DNA of 6,981 nt. Origin: Pelobacter sp. UBA5610 (GTDB lineage Bacteria; Desulfobacterota; Desulfuromonadia; Desulfuromonadales; Syntrophotaleaceae). The stretch is from the NCBI GenBank assembly GCA_002424645.1, contig DIKU01000130.1, positions 32,746 through 39,726 on the forward strand, written 5' to 3'. Below are positions 5,805-6,981 of this stretch, in pieces (position 1 is the first letter of the stretch; each line of letters begins with the position of its first letter). The position numbers and the translations under genes are program-made. Below the pieces are notes generated by a model. The model did not search any database, was not told the DNA's origin, and saw only the letters and a program-made list of their open reading frames with translations.

Positions 5805-6524
5805 TCAGGCTCCGACAACCAATTCCTTCATTTCTCTCACAGCCCGTTCCATGCCGACCAGCACGGCACGCGAGACTATACTGTGACCGATGTTGAATTC
5901 CCGGATCCCCCCCAATGCCACAACCGGCTGAACATTGTAATAGGTCAGGCCATGACCGGCATGTACAAACATCCCGAGCTTGTTGCCTGCCTTGACAGCG
6001 GCAGCTATTTTGGCAAGTTCTTTTTCCCGGGTCGCGGCACAGGTTGCATCACAATAGCTACCGGTATGTATTTCAATGGCATCGGCACCGATACGGTGGG
6101 AAGCCTTGACTTGTTCGAGATCCGGATCGATAAATAAGCTCACGCTTATACCACCCTGCTTGAGAAGATCGATATGTTTTTTGAGGGTCTCACGCAAAAG
6201 GGCAACATTCAAGCCCCCTTCGGTGGTCAACTCGTTGCGCTTTTCCGGCACCAGGGTCACGGCATCGGGGCAAACCTTGAGGGCGATGCCGACCATTTCA
6301 TCCGTGGCAGCCATTTCCAGATTGAGACGTGTCTTGACGGTTTGACGCATCAACTCCACATCCCGATCCTGGATATGACGTCGATCTTCCCGCAGATGGA
6401 TAGTGATACCGTCGGCCCCAGCCAGTTCTGCAAACGCTGCGGCCGTTATCGGATCAGGCTCATTGGTACCGCGCGCTTGACGGATGGTCGCCACATGGTC
6501 AACATTTACACCGAGCAATGCCAC
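5805..6524 (-). CDS. pdxJ: Pyridoxine 5'-phosphate synthase
   Basis: PdxJ closes the ring of vitamin B6 in the deoxyxylulose-5-phosphate-dependent pathway, joining 1-deoxy-D-xylulose 5-phosphate with 3-amino-2-oxopropyl phosphate (the PdxA product) to give pyridoxine 5'-phosphate. The 239-residue TIM-barrel protein has full family length. VNVDHVATIRQARGT lies at 6-20 and HLREDRRHI at 43-51, with expected active-site H43, R45 and H50. E70, HAGHGLTYYN at 188-197 (H191) and the phosphate-binding G213-H214 follow. All correspond to E. coli PdxJ residues shifted by two. The start is GTG at 6524, 2 nt after the glmM stop, with AAAGGAG 8 nt upstream. The pdxJ-acpS pair is widely conserved. Confidence 0.97.
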   Translation of the reverse strand: MALLGVNVDHVATIRQARGTNEPDPITAAAFAELAGADGITIHLREDRRHIQDRDVELMRQTVKTRLNLEMAATDEMVGIALKVCPDAVTLVPEKRNELTTEGGLNVALLRETLKKHIDLLKQGGISVSLFIDPDLEQVKASHRIGADAIEIHTGSYCDATCAATREKELAKIAAAVKAGNKLGMFVHAGHGLTYYNVQPVVALGGIREFNIGHSIVSRAVLVGMERAVREMKELVVGA

Positions 6525-6526
6525 AA

Positions 6527-6981
6527 TTAGTGCTCCTTTGTTCTGACGCCCAGATGTCTTTCGATGACATCGGCGATTCCCTGAGCCAATTCGGTAATCT
6601 GCTTTTCATCCTGCCCTTCAAGCATGATTCGCAACAGAGGCTCGGTTCCGGAATACCGAATAAGAACCCGGCCGGTTTCCGCCAACTTTTGCTCGGCATC
6701 CTTTACTGTACGGGCAATTTCCGGAACGATATTGATATCCTGCCGACTGGCCACACGGACATTGAGCAGCACTTGCGGCAAGGTGGTCATAACTCTGGCC
6801 AGTTCCGACAGCGGCTTACCGGTACGTTGCATGATAGCGAGTAATTGAAGTGCCGAAACCATGCCGTCACCGGTGGTATTGTGGTCCAGAAAGATCATGT
6901 GACCGGACTGTTCGCCACCGAGGTTATAGCCGCCACGGCGCATTTCCTCCACCACGTAACGATCCCCGACGGCCGTTTTTA
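6527..6981 (-). CDS. glmM: Phosphoglucosamine mutase, C-terminal part
   Basis: GlmM interconverts glucosamine-6-phosphate and glucosamine-1-phosphate, on the way to UDP-N-acetylglucosamine for peptidoglycan and lipopolysaccharide. Only the last 150 complete codons are in the window; the frame runs open through position 6981, so the phosphoserine catalytic loop and metal site lie outside. A GTG at 6955 is internal, not the start, because the family sequence (VGDRYV before it) continues upstream. Visible motifs are the sugar-binding GGEQSGH about 20 residues in and, near the C-terminus, RYSGTEP, the phosphate-binding loop of the fourth domain. GEQSGH and the close pdxJ linkage favour GlmM over ManB/Pgm relatives. 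It ends in TAA 2 nt before pdxJ. Confidence 0.95.
   Translation of the reverse strand, partial: KTAVGDRYVVEEMRRGGYNLGGEQSGHMIFLDHNTTGDGMVSALQLLAIMQRTGKPLSELARVMTTLPQVLLNVRVASRQDINIVPEIARTVKDAEQKLAETGRVLIRYSGTEPLLRIMLEGQDEKQITELAQGIADVIERHLGVRTKEH
6533..6539 (-). promoter_or_regulatory. Ribosome binding site of pdxJ inside the end of glmM
   Basis: AAAGGAG on the minus strand, 8 nt before the GTG at 6524. It decides the non-ATG start of pdxJ and lies within the last codons of glmM, which favours coupled translation. Confidence 0.8.

Noticed and set aside
5804..5818. Upstream TTG start for acpS
   Set aside because: It would overlap pdxJ by 14 nt and add residues not typical of AcpS. The ATG at 5803 has a well-placed GGAG and the expected N-terminus.
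1..6981. Mobile elements, CRISPR array, tRNA or rRNA genes, or a novel defence system
   Set aside because: The window is almost fully occupied by housekeeping genes on one strand. I saw no long repeats, transposase motifs, repeat-spacer pattern or RNA gene signatures.

Overview
The window is a compact stretch of a bacterial chromosome with every gene on the minus strand, so transcription runs from high to low coordinates. The order is glmM (3' end only), pdxJ, acpS, a CBS-domain gene, tsaE, lpdA, lysC, cimA, then the first codons of an unrecognised membrane or exported protein. From memory of gene order, not a search, glmM-pdxJ-acpS / CBS-tsaE / lysC-cimA resembles the Desulfuromonadales (Geobacter, Pelobacter/Syntrophotalea, Desulfuromonas). 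A dedicated citramalate synthase beside aspartate kinase fits that group, which can make isoleucine through citramalate.

Right part (6981 to 4446): glmM makes glucosamine-1-phosphate for peptidoglycan and LPS, pdxJ makes pyridoxine 5'-phosphate, and acpS activates acyl carrier protein. A small two-CBS-domain protein and tsaE (tRNA t6A modification) follow. Spacings are 2 nt, 1 nt, about 35 nt and 3 nt, and several starts are GTG, which suggests one transcript with translational coupling. No nnr gene lies next to acpS or tsaE, although it often does in other bacteria.

Middle (4441 to 3041): a complete dihydrolipoyl dehydrogenase (E3) starts 4 nt after tsaE. No dehydrogenase-complex partner gene is in view. 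Spot counts suggest it is richer in G+C than lysC and cimA.

Left part (3040 to 1): a 111-nt gap, the longest non-coding stretch, precedes lysC. It holds two small inverted repeats, one followed by a short T-run, and then a strong ribosome binding site. LysC is an aspartate kinase with two C-terminal ACT domains. Inside it, an exact AAGGAGG lies 8 nt before an in-frame ATG, at the place where other alpha/beta-type aspartate kinases start a separate regulatory subunit. cimA follows 41 nt later and supplies the threonine-independent entry to isoleucine synthesis. A further gene appears to be coupled to the end of cimA and runs off the window.

I saw no RNA gene, mobile element, CRISPR array or phage feature. 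The window is mainly housekeeping. The points most worth a second look are the internal lysC start, the lysC leader and the position of lpdA.
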